Part shown: piece by piece, positions 32,107 through 40,661 of the stretch
Layout of the letters: every line of letters starts with the position of its first letter
Numbering within the stretch: the stretch's first letter is position 1
Notes under the pieces: model-generated
Database searches by the model: none
What the model was told of the DNA's origin: nothing
The model's input: the letters and a program-made list of their open reading frames with translations, nothing else
Position numbers and translations under genes: made by a program
NCBI GenBank assembly: GCA_023228325.1
Contig: JALOBK010000001.1
Location: forward strand, 62,001-126,000
Direction: 5' to 3'
Length of the DNA stretch: 64,000 bases
Source of the DNA: a bacterium
GTDB taxonomy: Bacteria; Auribacterota; UBA6266

Positions 32107-32182
32107 GGTGGCTATAGTGTAGTGGTTAGCACAACAGACTGTGGCTCTGTTTGTACGGGTTCGAATCCCGTTAGCCACCCCA
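32107..32182 (+). tRNA. tRNA-His (anticodon GTG)
   Basis: A 76-base cloverleaf with the extra G-1 opposite C73 that marks histidine tRNAs, acceptor GTGGCTA/TAGCCAC, anticodon loop CTGTGGC and T-loop TTCGAAT. CCA is encoded. The HNH gene ends ten bases upstream. Confidence 0.95.
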
Positions 32183-32321
32183 ATTTCTGTTTTGGGGAAA
32201 ATTGGCCTTAGTGCTTTGATTTGCGATTGAATTGAAATGAGCAAATCAACGGAGGACGGAAACCTCTTCGCCATCCGCAACTTATTTATTGGATTTAATC
32301 CGCAGAAAAAGATAAGATATT

Positions 32322-33401
32322 ATGGTTATGAACAGACAGAAACGCAAAGAAACACAGGTTTCCAAAATGGCCGGACTGACACCCGGCGCTCTCATACATA
32401 TAGGCGAACAGAAAACAGAACATATAAAAATAACCGTCATCGACTACAATGAATCCCAATTCCAGGAATTCGAGACTAAAGATGTTGATGAGTGTTTCAA
32501 ACTCAGAAACAAACCCACGGTGACATGGATAAACGTAGACGGACTTCATAAAATCGAAGTCATTGAAAAACTGGGAAACTGTTTTGAATTCCACCCTCTC
32601 CTGATGGAAGATATTTTAAATACTTCCCAGCGCCCGAAATTCGAGGATTTCGGCAATTATGTCTACCTCACACTGAAAATGCTTGATATAAACAAGAAAG
32701 ACGCTTCCATTGAATCCGAGCAGATAAGCATAATCATCGGCAAAAATTTCGTCCTCACTTTTCAGGAGAAAGAAGGGGATGTCTTTAACCTTATAAGAGA
32801 CCGCCTGCGCCACGCAAAAGGCCGCATAAGAAAACAGGGCCCGGATTACCTGGCTTATTCACTGCTTGACGCCATAGTGGATAATTATTTTGTGATATTG
32901 GAAAATGTAGGAGACAGAATTTCCGTTATCGAAGACAAAGTAATCGACGACCCTCCCCAGCACACGCTGAAAACCGTAAATACATTAAAGCAGGACCTTA
33001 TAGCCATCAGGAAATCCATCTGGCCCCTGAGGGATACCATAAGCGGAATCCAGCGCTCCGAAAATACTTTAATACACAAGAACTCTTCAATCTTTTTCAG
33101 GGACGTTTACGACCATACCGTTCAGATAATAGACAACATAGAGACTTACAGGGATGTCGTATCAAGCATGATCAGCCTTTATCTTACATCCCTGAGCAAC
33201 AAGATGAACGAAGTAATGAAAGTTTTGACCATAATAGCGACTATATTTATACCGTTGACATTCGTTGCGGGCGTCTACGGCATGAACTTCAAATATATGC
33301 CTGAGCTGGAATCCCCTCTGGGTTATCCCGTAATCGTCATATCTATGGGGATTATCGCTGTTGTAATGCTTATTTTCTTCAAGAAAAAGAAGTGGCTGTA
33401 A
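32322..33401 (+). CDS. corA: CorA-type magnesium transporter
   Basis: This 359-residue protein has a large cytoplasmic funnel domain (~1-290) and two C-terminal membrane helices. The first ends with the signature YGMN (GVYGMNFKYMPE, ~315-326) that forms the selectivity filter. It forms pentamers that admit Mg2+ (also Co2+/Ni2+). The gene stands alone on the plus strand between tRNA-His and the rnc cluster. There is an alternative ATG two codons downstream. Confidence 0.95.
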   Translation: MVMNRQKRKETQVSKMAGLTPGALIHIGEQKTEHIKITVIDYNESQFQEFETKDVDECFKLRNKPTVTWINVDGLHKIEVIEKLGNCFEFHPLLMEDILNTSQRPKFEDFGNYVYLTLKMLDINKKDASIESEQISIIIGKNFVLTFQEKEGDVFNLIRDRLRHAKGRIRKQGPDYLAYSLLDAIVDNYFVILENVGDRISVIEDKVIDDPPQHTLKTVNTLKQDLIAIRKSIWPLRDTISGIQRSENTLIHKNSSIFFRDVYDHTVQIIDNIETYRDVVSSMISLYLTSLSNKMNEVMKVLTIIATIFIPLTFVAGVYGMNFKYMPELESPLGYPVIVISMGIIAVVMLIFFKKKKWL

Positions 33402-33407
33402 AGCTTT

Positions 33408-33686
33408 TCACTGTTCCATCTGGTCCATAAGTTCACGGTTGTGTTCATCGTAAATCTTCTGTACGCGCTCTTTCTGTTTTTTTACGTAAGGAAGCTTCTG
33501 TATTGCCGGTTCTTCGGGATTTCCCCTGTCCGCAGTCTCCTCTATCTGCTCCTCAAAGAATGTATTAACTTCGCCGCCTGCCAGCTTTTCCTTGTCCTGG
33601 GCTGGCACAGAGCAGCCGCCGGCCGCGACCGCTGCCATTGCCAACGCAAAAACGGAAAAACTAGCGCATTTTTTTAATGGCTTCAT
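33408..33686 (-). CDS. Small lipoprotein
   Basis: I start this at the ATG at 33686, preceded by GGAG at an 8-base spacing, not at upstream starts that would run into rnc. The 92 residues begin with a lipoprotein signal (K-K then a hydrophobic stretch ending AAVAAGGC, lipobox Cys ~24). The mature part is Glu/Lys-rich, probably helical. The start overlaps the last 26 bases of rnc. No family recognised; envelope-anchored role likely. Confidence 0.65.
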   Translation of the reverse strand: MKPLKKCASFSVFALAMAAVAAGGCSVPAQDKEKLAGGEVNTFFEEQIEETADRGNPEEPAIQKLPYVKKQKERVQKIYDEHNRELMDQMEQ

Positions 33687-34350
33687 TTGCCGCGCTCCTT
33701 TCCGCTTCCTTCTTTGAAAAACCGTTCCCTTTCCCCATGCTTTCTCCCTCAACCAAAACTTCGACGGTATATTTTCTCTTATGCTCGGGACCGAGTTCCT
33801 CAACTACATTATAAACCGGCAGGCTGTTATATCTTGACTGGGTTATTTCCTGGAGTTTATTCTTTGCGCTGTATTTATCGGATACACCTGTTTTTTTTAT
33901 GCGGCCCTTAAACGTCCCTTCTATCCATTTTTCGGCGGATTCATACCCTCCGTCCATATAAATGGCGGCAATCAGCGCTTCAAATACATTTGCCAGATTT
34001 GATTCTTTTTCCCTGCCGCCGCTTTTCTCCTCTCCCTTGCCGATTATCAAAAAACTTCCCATATCCATACCTGACGCGATTTCCGCAAGGACTTTTCTGG
34101 AAACGATAAATGATTTTAAAAAAGACAGTTTTCCTTCATCTATATCGGGAAACTTTTTATAAAGCAGGAACGATATTACACATCCCAGGACCGAGTCGCC
34201 CAAAAATTCAAGCCGTTCGTTGCATTCAGGGGCCTCATCGAGATTTTCATTCCGGAAGGATTTATGGACTAAGGATGTAAACAGCAAGGACTTGTCCTTA
34301 AAACGGTAACCTATTTTCTTTTGAATATTAATGTAGTCCGGTTTTCTCAC
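33661..34350 (-). CDS. rnc: Ribonuclease III
   Basis: RNase III cleaves double-stranded RNA in rRNA and mRNA maturation. The 229 residues contain the catalytic signature ERLEFLGDSVLG (~44-55) and NVFEALIAAIYMDGGYE (~114-130) with the metal-binding Glu/Asp residues, and a C-terminal double-stranded-RNA-binding domain (~160-229). Length is standard. It is five bases downstream of a STAS gene, with the small lipoprotein following in overlap. Confidence 0.96.
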   Translation of the reverse strand: MRKPDYINIQKKIGYRFKDKSLLFTSLVHKSFRNENLDEAPECNERLEFLGDSVLGCVISFLLYKKFPDIDEGKLSFLKSFIVSRKVLAEIASGMDMGSFLIIGKGEEKSGGREKESNLANVFEALIAAIYMDGGYESAEKWIEGTFKGRIKKTGVSDKYSAKNKLQEITQSRYNSLPVYNVVEELGPEHKRKYTVEVLVEGESMGKGNGFSKKEAERSAANEAIKKMR

Positions 34351-34355
34351 TGTAT

Positions 34356-34727
34356 TTATCTAATTTTTGATTCCATATCGGTAACGGCATCATTTTCAGA
34401 ACCGAAAATATCAAAAATCGTGTCGAAACGCGCAATAGAAAAGATACTTGAAATATTCCGGTTCAGGCAGCATATATTCACACTGCCGCCTTCAAATTTG
34501 ACCTTTTTATCAAGAGCCACCAGTATACTTAAATAAGAACTTGAAAGGTACTGGACATTGGAAAAATCAATTATCAGATGTATTTTGCCTTCTTCAGCCG
34601 TTTTAAGCAGGTATTCCTTAATATTATCCGCCAATACCGGGTCTGTAAGACGCTGCGCCAGGAAATGCACGATATCGACATTTCCCCTTTTTTCAATAAC
34701 AAATATTTTTTCCATTCCCGAAGTCAT
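34356..34727 (-). CDS. STAS-domain antagonist protein
   Basis: This 123-residue single STAS domain has strand-loop VQYLSSSYLSILVAL (~57-71), where the serines align with the phosphorylation site of RsbV-type antagonists. It is unlinked to the partner-switching operon at 11.5-14.3 kb but could be another client of that kinase/phosphatase pair. It lies upstream of rnc and downstream of an entericidin-like gene. Confidence 0.78.
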   Translation of the reverse strand: MTSGMEKIFVIEKRGNVDIVHFLAQRLTDPVLADNIKEYLLKTAEEGKIHLIIDFSNVQYLSSSYLSILVALDKKVKFEGGSVNICCLNRNISSIFSIARFDTIFDIFGSENDAVTDMESKIR

Positions 34728-34785
34728 ATAGGTATTTTTATTATTATATATATTTATTAAAGACTGTTCAAGCCATTATAAAATT

Positions 34786-34929
34786 CTAATATGTCACATT
34801 CTGAGGGTCATTCCCCGACATCACATCGCCAAGATTGGTAATATCGCGCCCCATGCCTTTTGTTGTCTCGCATCCGCTGAACATCACCAGCGCGGACACT
34901 GCCAGCAACACCGCAGCAACTATTCTCAT
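34786..34929 (-). CDS. Entericidin-like small lipoprotein
   Basis: This 47-residue ORF begins at an ATG preceded by an ideal GGGAGGAGA ribosome site. It has a signal segment (MRIVAAVLLAVSALVM) and a lipobox with Cys at position 20 (FSGC), followed by ETTKGMGRDITNLGD, the C-x-T-x-K-G-x-G-x-D-I pattern of EcnA/EcnB entericidins. These are stress-linked bacteriolytic or envelope-stabilising lipoproteins. It sits beside a STAS gene; in enterobacteria ecnB is general-stress regulated, so a link is possible. Confidence 0.8.
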   Translation of the reverse strand: MRIVAAVLLAVSALVMFSGCETTKGMGRDITNLGDVMSGNDPQNVTY

Positions 34930-34968
34930 TGTCTCCTCCCTGAATATTAATATTCCGTTTCCGGAAGA

Positions 34969-35250
34969 TTAAATGTTTTTGTTATCCGGTTCAACTTTTT
35001 TCTTTCTGCGCCAAAAAGCCTTTATTTTATCCTGCACAAAGCGATACCCTTCCCTGCCCGACATAAAAATACCCGCCAGCAAAAGAAGCCACGATACCCC
35101 GTATATCACAAAACAGATTGCGCCTGTAAAATACCTTTTAGCGGACATGAAAGCAATGCCTGCGACCAGAACAGGAACCCCTAAAAAATAGGATGCCGTT
35201 ATTATAATAACACCGATAACAAACTTTTTACCCTTTAAATTATTTTTCAA
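34969..35250 (-). CDS. Small membrane protein, two helices
   Basis: This 93-residue protein has a basic start, two hydrophobic segments (~10-35 and ~42-66, with Gly/Phe/Ala) and a Lys/Arg-rich C-terminal tail. It overlaps the end of the RACo-like gene by 11 bases, so it is probably co-translated. No family recognised. The tail suggests a cytoplasmic C-terminus binding nucleic acid or lipid heads. Confidence 0.55.
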   Translation of the reverse strand: MKNNLKGKKFVIGVIIITASYFLGVPVLVAGIAFMSAKRYFTGAICFVIYGVSWLLLLAGIFMSGREGYRFVQDKIKAFWRRKKKVEPDNKNI

Positions 35251-36781
35251 AACTCATAGCCCCCGTATAATATTCCATGAAATCCTTATCTTCCGCCAGT
35301 TTTATTCTTTTCACCTTCGCCGCAAAAGATTCGAGTTTCGACATGCTGACTCCCCCGGCGACAACATCCAGCATGCTTTTAAGCACTAAATTATCCATAG
35401 CTTTCACTTTGCGGAATTCAGGTGATATTATACCTGTAGCATAAAAATCATCAACGGATACATTGCTTCCGAAAGCGCCGGAAACAAGGATTTCGGCAAA
35501 ATCACCGTAACCGGCTTTTATTTTTTTAAGAATCAGGCTTATGCCGGCCGCGATAGCGGCTTTGGCATCCTGGAACATTCTTATATCTTTCTGGTTTATC
35601 GAAATATCATCCGTGATTTCTATCCTGTCTTTTTCGCCGGCAATTCTGCCTGTTCTGTCGATAAGTCCTTTTTTCAGGAATTCCGCTACGGCGCTCAGAT
35701 ACCCCGTTCCGCAAATCCCGACAGGCTTTAAATGCCCCATAGATGACACTGTAAAATTAAACCGGGATTCCCGGGAAAGGGCTTTGTTGTCCGCAGGTTT
35801 AAAGCGGATATCCCGGACCGCTCCTTCCAGCATGGGAAAACCGCAGCTCATACCCAAACCCTCAAAAGCCGGTCCGGCTGAAGCTGATGCGGCAAAGTAT
35901 TTGCCGCCGTAATAAACAATTATCTCGGCATTAGTCCCTATATCTATCAAAATCACATTTTTATTTTTATAGTATTTCCTTAAATAGAGGCATCCGGCAA
36001 GCGCGTCCGCCCCGACAAACCCCCCGATTACAGGCAACACCGAAACAGACCCAAGCCGGAAAAAATCACCACTCTTTATTTTTTTTGACTTCCGGTTCGC
36101 GCAGTTAAAAGGAACAGCCGAAAGCCCTTTCAGCGACTCTTCCTTTAAAAGCGCTGTGATAAAACTGTTTCCCGCTATAAGCCCGCGCCTGATGCCCGAA
36201 GAGACCTTTCCCGAAGAAATCAAAGCTTCTTTCAAGACATTATTTATCCCTTCTATAAGCAGGTTTCTCAGAAAAGTATAATTATTTGCGCTTTCCATGG
36301 CAAAACCGATTCTGCCTATGATATCCGTGGATATTTTTATCTGGGGATTGGCAACTGAAAATACCGGGCCCGCATTGCCGGCGCCGTCCGCCAGCATAGC
36401 TTTAACGGTCGATGAACCGGCATCGATTACCGCAAACTCAACAGTTTTGCCATCAGGGCGGCTTTCGGTAAAGCGGACTTTTCTGCTTCCAATCGTATTT
36501 TCATGGGGTATGTAGACTTCAACACCGCTTTGCGGAACCATTTTACAGGCAAGTCTCCATCCCTGTTTAAGTTCGGCTTTATCTATTTTTTCTTTATCCT
36601 GTATCGTGATTTTCTGTTTCCCTGATATTATTTTTACCCTGCACTTTCCGCATATTCCGCCGCCGCCGCAGGGAAAAATCATACCCAGATCATTGCGCAA
36701 AAGGATATCCCTGAATGTTTCTCCAGAGTAAAAACTATACCTGCCGCCGTTAATCTTAATCTGTCTTTTCTTTTTCATCAT
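35240..36781 (-). CDS. RACo-like corrinoid-protein activator (DUF4445)
   Basis: The protein (513 residues from the start I prefer) has an N-terminal plant-type [2Fe-2S] ferredoxin domain (CGGGGICGKC near residue 40, further Cys in LACK at ~75) and a C-terminal ASKHA ATPase region with AVIDAGSSTVKAML and ILIDIGTNAEIIVYY. This is the build of RACo, which uses ATP to reduce Co(II) of corrinoid proteins. The frame stays open upstream to 36853, but the ferredoxin domain begins with MMKKKRQIK, so I set the start near 36781. It follows the pterin methyltransferase gene, a matching partner. Confidence 0.82.
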   Translation of the reverse strand: MMKKKRQIKINGGRYSFYSGETFRDILLRNDLGMIFPCGGGGICGKCRVKIISGKQKITIQDKEKIDKAELKQGWRLACKMVPQSGVEVYIPHENTIGSRKVRFTESRPDGKTVEFAVIDAGSSTVKAMLADGAGNAGPVFSVANPQIKISTDIIGRIGFAMESANNYTFLRNLLIEGINNVLKEALISSGKVSSGIRRGLIAGNSFITALLKEESLKGLSAVPFNCANRKSKKIKSGDFFRLGSVSVLPVIGGFVGADALAGCLYLRKYYKNKNVILIDIGTNAEIIVYYGGKYFAASASAGPAFEGLGMSCGFPMLEGAVRDIRFKPADNKALSRESRFNFTVSSMGHLKPVGICGTGYLSAVAEFLKKGLIDRTGRIAGEKDRIEITDDISINQKDIRMFQDAKAAIAAGISLILKKIKAGYGDFAEILVSGAFGSNVSVDDFYATGIISPEFRKVKAMDNLVLKSMLDVVAGGVSMSKLESFAAKVKRIKLAEDKDFMEYYTGAMSFEK

Positions 36782-36810
36782 TGGCATTCCGGCAGAGCCG
36801 AAAAACTGAA

Positions 36811-37602
36811 TTATATTTTTCCGCTCCTGGAAAGAGAAATGAACTTCATACAAAACTCATCTTTTCCCAGTAATGCTTCCTGCGCCGCTATAAGGCCCAT
36901 AAGCTCCTTATCAAGAGGATCGCAAATCGCCGAATCCATACCCAGCGTCATCATCGCGGCGAGGAAAGCGCGGTTTATCAGTTTTCTGTTAGGCAAACCA
37001 AAAGAAACATTGCTTAAACCGCAAATCAAATGGACATCGGGAAAATCAGACCTGAATTTCCTTACAAAACTGAATATCTCGGTCAAACCGTTCATACTGG
37101 TGCTCAAAGGCTGGACCATAGGATCAATAAATACCGAGCCATGCTCTATACCCTTATCTGTCAGGCGGGTGATAATCTTATCGGCAACTTTCATCCTGCT
37201 TTCCGCGTCAACGGGAAGGTTCCCGTCTTCTATAAGCAGACCTATCACAGGGCATTTGAACTCCTGCGCTACAGGAATAAGCCCGCTGAACCTTTCTTTT
37301 TCCAGTGATATCGAATTTATCAAAACGGGGCCTTTTATAATATCAAGGGCGGCTTCAACTACCTTAGGGTCGGGGCTGTCTATGCTCAGGGGAATTTTTA
37401 CATTGCCCGAAACCGAATCAACAACCCATGCCATATCTTCAGCTTCCGTTTTAATGAACGTTCCCACATTTATGTCTATATAATGAGCTCCGGCGCTTTC
37501 CTGGATTTTTGCCAGGTCCAGAATAAACTGCCGGTCCCTGTTCCTGACAGCGTCCGCGACGACTTTCCTGCTGGTATTTATTTTTTCGCCAACGATAATC
37601 AT
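36811..37602 (-). CDS. Methyltetrahydrofolate:corrinoid methyltransferase-like protein
   Basis: This 263-residue pterin-binding TIM barrel resembles AcsE or the pterin domain of MetH: VGEKINTSRK (~4-13), ADHYIDINVGT-type segment at ~39-48, LSIDSPDP and GLSNVSFGLPNR (~195-206), the segment that contacts the pterin. It transfers the methyl group from methyl-THF to a corrinoid protein. With the neighbouring RACo-like activator it suggests part of a Wood-Ljungdahl-like or demethylation pathway. No corrinoid protein or CODH/ACS gene is in the window. Confidence 0.82.
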   Translation of the reverse strand: MIIVGEKINTSRKVVADAVRNRDRQFILDLAKIQESAGAHYIDINVGTFIKTEAEDMAWVVDSVSGNVKIPLSIDSPDPKVVEAALDIIKGPVLINSISLEKERFSGLIPVAQEFKCPVIGLLIEDGNLPVDAESRMKVADKIITRLTDKGIEHGSVFIDPMVQPLSTSMNGLTEIFSFVRKFRSDFPDVHLICGLSNVSFGLPNRKLINRAFLAAMMTLGMDSAICDPLDKELMGLIAAQEALLGKDEFCMKFISLSRSGKI

Positions 37603-37638
37603 AACAATAATCCTTTCAATAATTCCTGTATCCCATTT

Positions 37639-39174
37639 TCATGCAGGCCATATATTCTTGTCAAGGGATCTGTATTGGACAGCTTCCGCAATATGCCTGC
37701 CTGTAATGCCGGGCGATTCATCCATATCGGCTATGGTCCTTGCTATCTTCTTTATCTTATCGTAAGCCCTGGCAGAAAGACAAAGATTATCCATCGCTCT
37801 GTTTAACAGTTCCTCAGCTTCTTTTTCGATGAGGCAATGTTTTTTTATCTGCCTCGAATTCATCTGCGCGTTACAGTGTATTTTGCCGGATCCGAATCTT
37901 GATTTCTGGATTTTCCGGGTTTTCTCAATCCTGGATTTGATATAAGATGAAGGCTCTGCGGATTTTTTCGATGCGATATCCTTGAATTTCACCGCCGGCA
38001 CTTCTATATGAATATCGATCCTGTCCATCAGCGGCCCGGATATTTTAGATATATATCTCTGTATCTGCAGGGGGGTGCATCTGCATTCTCTCTCCGGGTC
38101 CGTAAAATACCCGCAGGGACATGGATTCATCGCGGCAATCAACATATAATTTGCGGGGAAAGTAACGGTTGTTTTAACACGCGAAACAGTAACCTCCCTG
38201 TCTTCAAGCGGCTGCCTCAGCACTTCCAGCACATTTCTTTTGAATTCAGGCAGTTCGTCCAGAAATAAAACTCCGTTATGCGCAAGTGAAACTTCTCCGG
38301 GTTTCGGAAACTGTCCGCCGCCTATTATGGATACATCGCTTGCTGTATGATGCGGCGAGCGGAAAGGTCTTTTAAACATCCCGTCCCTGAAATATTTTTT
38401 ATTAACGCCGGCGGTGCTGTGGATTTTCGCGGTTTCCAGCGCCTCCTCAATATTCATATCCGGCATTATCGAAGGGACCCTTTTCGCAAGCATTGTTTTC
38501 CCTGTTCCGGGCGGCCCTATCATCAAAATATTATGCCCCCCGGCAACAGCTATTTCCAGCGCCCTCTTTACATATTCCTGGCCCTTTACCTCGGAGAAAT
38601 CTATGTAATCGGGATTAACATAACTCATCTCCGTATCACGCTTGTTTTCACAGGGAACAATATCGCTGTTTCCCGATATAAAATCAACCGCTTCGGCCAG
38701 GCTTGATACGCCTATCACTTTAATCCCTTCCACATAAGACGCTTCACCCGCATTTTCCGAAGGCAGTATAATACCCCGGAAATTATTCTTCGCGCACATC
38801 ATAGCCATGGATAAAATACCGTTTACCGGGCGGACTTTCCCGTCCAGCGACAATTCTCCTATAACAATGTAGCCTGTTCGTTCTTTTTTTATCTGTTCTG
38901 AAGCGGACAGAAGACCGATAGCGATAGGTAAATCAAAAATCGAGCCTTCTTTTTTTAAATCTGCGGGAGCAAGGTTCACGGTAATCCTTTTTGAGGGATA
39001 TTTAAAACCTGAGTTTTGCATGGCTGCTTTAACTCTGTCTTTGCTTTCCTTTACAGCCGCATCCGGCAACCCGACTATAACACTTGCGGGAAGCCCCCTT
39101 GATATGTCCACTTCAATATCTATCAGATGACCGTCTATCCCATATACGCAGGAAGATTTTACTTGCGCTAGCAT
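37639..39174 (-). CDS. comM: YifB/ComM-family AAA+ ATPase
   Basis: This 511-residue Mg-chelatase-like protein has an N-terminal Lon-protease-like S5 fold domain (~1-165), a AAA+ core with Walker A GPPGTGKTML (~218-227) and Walker B LFLDELPEF (~302), and a C-terminal helical domain. ComM is a branch-migration helicase needed for integration of transforming DNA in naturally competent bacteria. The presence of a ComEC-like gene makes that role attractive here. It precedes no other competence gene. Confidence 0.92.
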   Translation of the reverse strand: MLAQVKSSCVYGIDGHLIDIEVDISRGLPASVIVGLPDAAVKESKDRVKAAMQNSGFKYPSKRITVNLAPADLKKEGSIFDLPIAIGLLSASEQIKKERTGYIVIGELSLDGKVRPVNGILSMAMMCAKNNFRGIILPSENAGEASYVEGIKVIGVSSLAEAVDFISGNSDIVPCENKRDTEMSYVNPDYIDFSEVKGQEYVKRALEIAVAGGHNILMIGPPGTGKTMLAKRVPSIMPDMNIEEALETAKIHSTAGVNKKYFRDGMFKRPFRSPHHTASDVSIIGGGQFPKPGEVSLAHNGVLFLDELPEFKRNVLEVLRQPLEDREVTVSRVKTTVTFPANYMLIAAMNPCPCGYFTDPERECRCTPLQIQRYISKISGPLMDRIDIHIEVPAVKFKDIASKKSAEPSSYIKSRIEKTRKIQKSRFGSGKIHCNAQMNSRQIKKHCLIEKEAEELLNRAMDNLCLSARAYDKIKKIARTIADMDESPGITGRHIAEAVQYRSLDKNIWPA

Positions 39175-39176
39175 AT

Positions 39177-39536
39177 TTAACCCTCAATAATATTTTCCAG
39201 ATGTTCTACACTTAAAAGCCTGCCGGCTTTAAAGACCAAACCTATCAAGTCTATCCTGAAATCGCAGTATTTTCCGCCGCGCTGGGAAATATAACAGCCG
39301 GATAACCTGGCAAGCTGCCGTTTTTTCCTGGAATCAATGGCTTCGGAAGGAATAAAACCCGTCCCTTCCGTCCTGGATTTTACTTCAACAAATATAACAT
39401 TGCCGCTTTTTTCGGCTATAATATCTATTTCGCCTAATCTTGTCCTGAAATTTCTTTCGAGAATGGAATATCCTTTATCAATCAGGTGCTTTACGGCGGC
39501 ATCTTCTCCTATTCGCGCCAGTTCAGCGTTTTTCAT
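39177..39536 (-). CDS. yraN: YraN (UPF0102) endonuclease-fold protein
   Basis: This 119-residue protein has the restriction-endonuclease-like pattern of UPF0102: GEDAAVKHLIDKGYSILERN, EIDIIAEKSGNVIFVEVKSR (D...E-x-K core at ~36-55). The exact role is undefined, probably DNA repair or recombination. It is three bases upstream of comM and downstream of rnhB, the usual rplS-rnhB-yraN-comM order. Confidence 0.92.
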   Translation of the reverse strand: MKNAELARIGEDAAVKHLIDKGYSILERNFRTRLGEIDIIAEKSGNVIFVEVKSRTEGTGFIPSEAIDSRKKRQLARLSGCYISQRGGKYCDFRIDLIGLVFKAGRLLSVEHLENIIEG

Positions 39537-39552
39537 CTGTCTTTTTATACCT

Positions 39553-40197
39553 TTAATTTTCCGCGTTACGGCAATTTTTTACCGGCGCAAACGTTTTTCG
39601 GTGTATCCGGCACGGGCCGAATTTTCTCAAACACTCCAAATGCTCTTTTGTGCCGTAACCCTTATGTCTTGAAAACCCGTAATCAGGAAATTCAAAATCA
39701 TATTTATCCATCATGTCATCACGCAATACCTTGGCTATAATTGACGCAGCGGCTATTGACAGGCATCTGGAATCACCTTTGATTATATTTTGCTGGGGAA
39801 TGGAAAGCCCGGGTATCGCGAATCCGTCTACAATAATAAAATCCGGTTTAACCGGAAGGGAAAAAATTGCTTTTCTCATTGCTTCAAAAGATGCCTCCCT
39901 GATATTTTTCCTGTCTATCGCATCTTCTGATTCGGTTCCTATTCCTATGGCGACATTCGAAGAAGAAACAAGAAAATCAAACATCTTTTTTCTTTGATTT
40001 TTCGATATTTTTTTCGAATCATCTATTCCTAAAACCGGAGGGATTTCACGGAAGATCACCGCGCTTGCCACAACCGGGCCCGCTAAAGGCCCCCTGCCCG
40101 CTTCATCAACTCCCGCAATGAACTTTAATCCCTGTCTGTGTAAACTGTTTTCTATTTCCAAAAGAGAATAAAATTTTTCATCCGGGGATTTCGTCAT
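39553..40197 (-). CDS. rnhB: Ribonuclease HII
   Basis: RNase HII removes ribonucleotides embedded in DNA. The 214 residues contain the signature FIAGVDEAGRGPLAGPV (~22-38) with catalytic Asp and Glu, Asp in IIVDGFAIPG (~120), and the DYGFSRHKGYGT stretch (~170). It follows rplS by 14 bases. Confidence 0.95.
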   Translation of the reverse strand: MTKSPDEKFYSLLEIENSLHRQGLKFIAGVDEAGRGPLAGPVVASAVIFREIPPVLGIDDSKKISKNQRKKMFDFLVSSSNVAIGIGTESEDAIDRKNIREASFEAMRKAIFSLPVKPDFIIVDGFAIPGLSIPQQNIIKGDSRCLSIAAASIIAKVLRDDMMDKYDFEFPDYGFSRHKGYGTKEHLECLRKFGPCRIHRKTFAPVKNCRNAEN

Positions 40198-40211
40198 TCT
40201 TTGCCGGCTTT

Positions 40212-40658
40212 TTACTTTTTAGGCGCTTCCGTTTCAGGTTTAACAGGTTCGGAATCCTTAACCGCAGGAGCAGCCTCGGAAACAAGGCTGTTTTCTTCAG
40301 CCATTCCCGCCACATGCTGTTCATTCTTCAGGCGCGCTTTTTTCCCGACTTTATCCCTGAGATAATATAATTTTGCCCTGCCGGTGGAACCCGTTTTTAT
40401 AAGCTCGATCTTGCCTACTTTGGGAGAATGCAGCAGGAAAACCCTTTCCACGCCTTCCCCGTATGATATCCTTCTCAATGTTACGGCTTCATTAATGCCC
40501 GCGCTTTTTCTTGAAATAACGACACCCTGGAACGCCTGCATTCTTTCTTTATCGCCTTCAAGTATCTTAAACAGGACTTTTATTGTATCCCCTACGGTAA
40601 ACAGAGGGATTTTCTTCTTCATTTGTGATTTTTCTATTTCGGATATGATTTTGTTCAT
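40212..40658 (-). CDS. rplS: Ribosomal protein bL19 with a C-terminal tail
   Basis: The core (~1-115) matches bL19: FTVGDTIKVLFKILEGDKER, FQGVVISRKSAGINEAVTLRRISYGEGVERVF, and the Arg-rich stretch ending KAKLYYLRDKVGKKAR. The last ~30 residues are an extra acidic Ala/Pro/Glu-rich tail that standard bL19 lacks; it may be a flexible extension. Four bases separate it from trmD. Confidence 0.95.
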   Translation of the reverse strand: MNKIISEIEKSQMKKKIPLFTVGDTIKVLFKILEGDKERMQAFQGVVISRKSAGINEAVTLRRISYGEGVERVFLLHSPKVGKIELIKTGSTGRAKLYYLRDKVGKKARLKNEQHVAGMAEENSLVSEAAPAVKDSEPVKPETEAPKK

Positions 40659-40661
40659 TTT

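Noticed and set aside
32180..32205. Hairpin after tRNA-His of the same class as after the other tRNAs
   Set aside because: The inverted repeat CCAATTT/AAATTGG overlaps the CCA itself and is AT-rich, so I did not count it with the three abutting repeats.
33686..33803. Longer start (131 codons) for the small lipoprotein
   Set aside because: It would run deep into rnc in another frame and give an N-terminus with no signal; the ATG at 33686 has a good ribosome site and lipobox.
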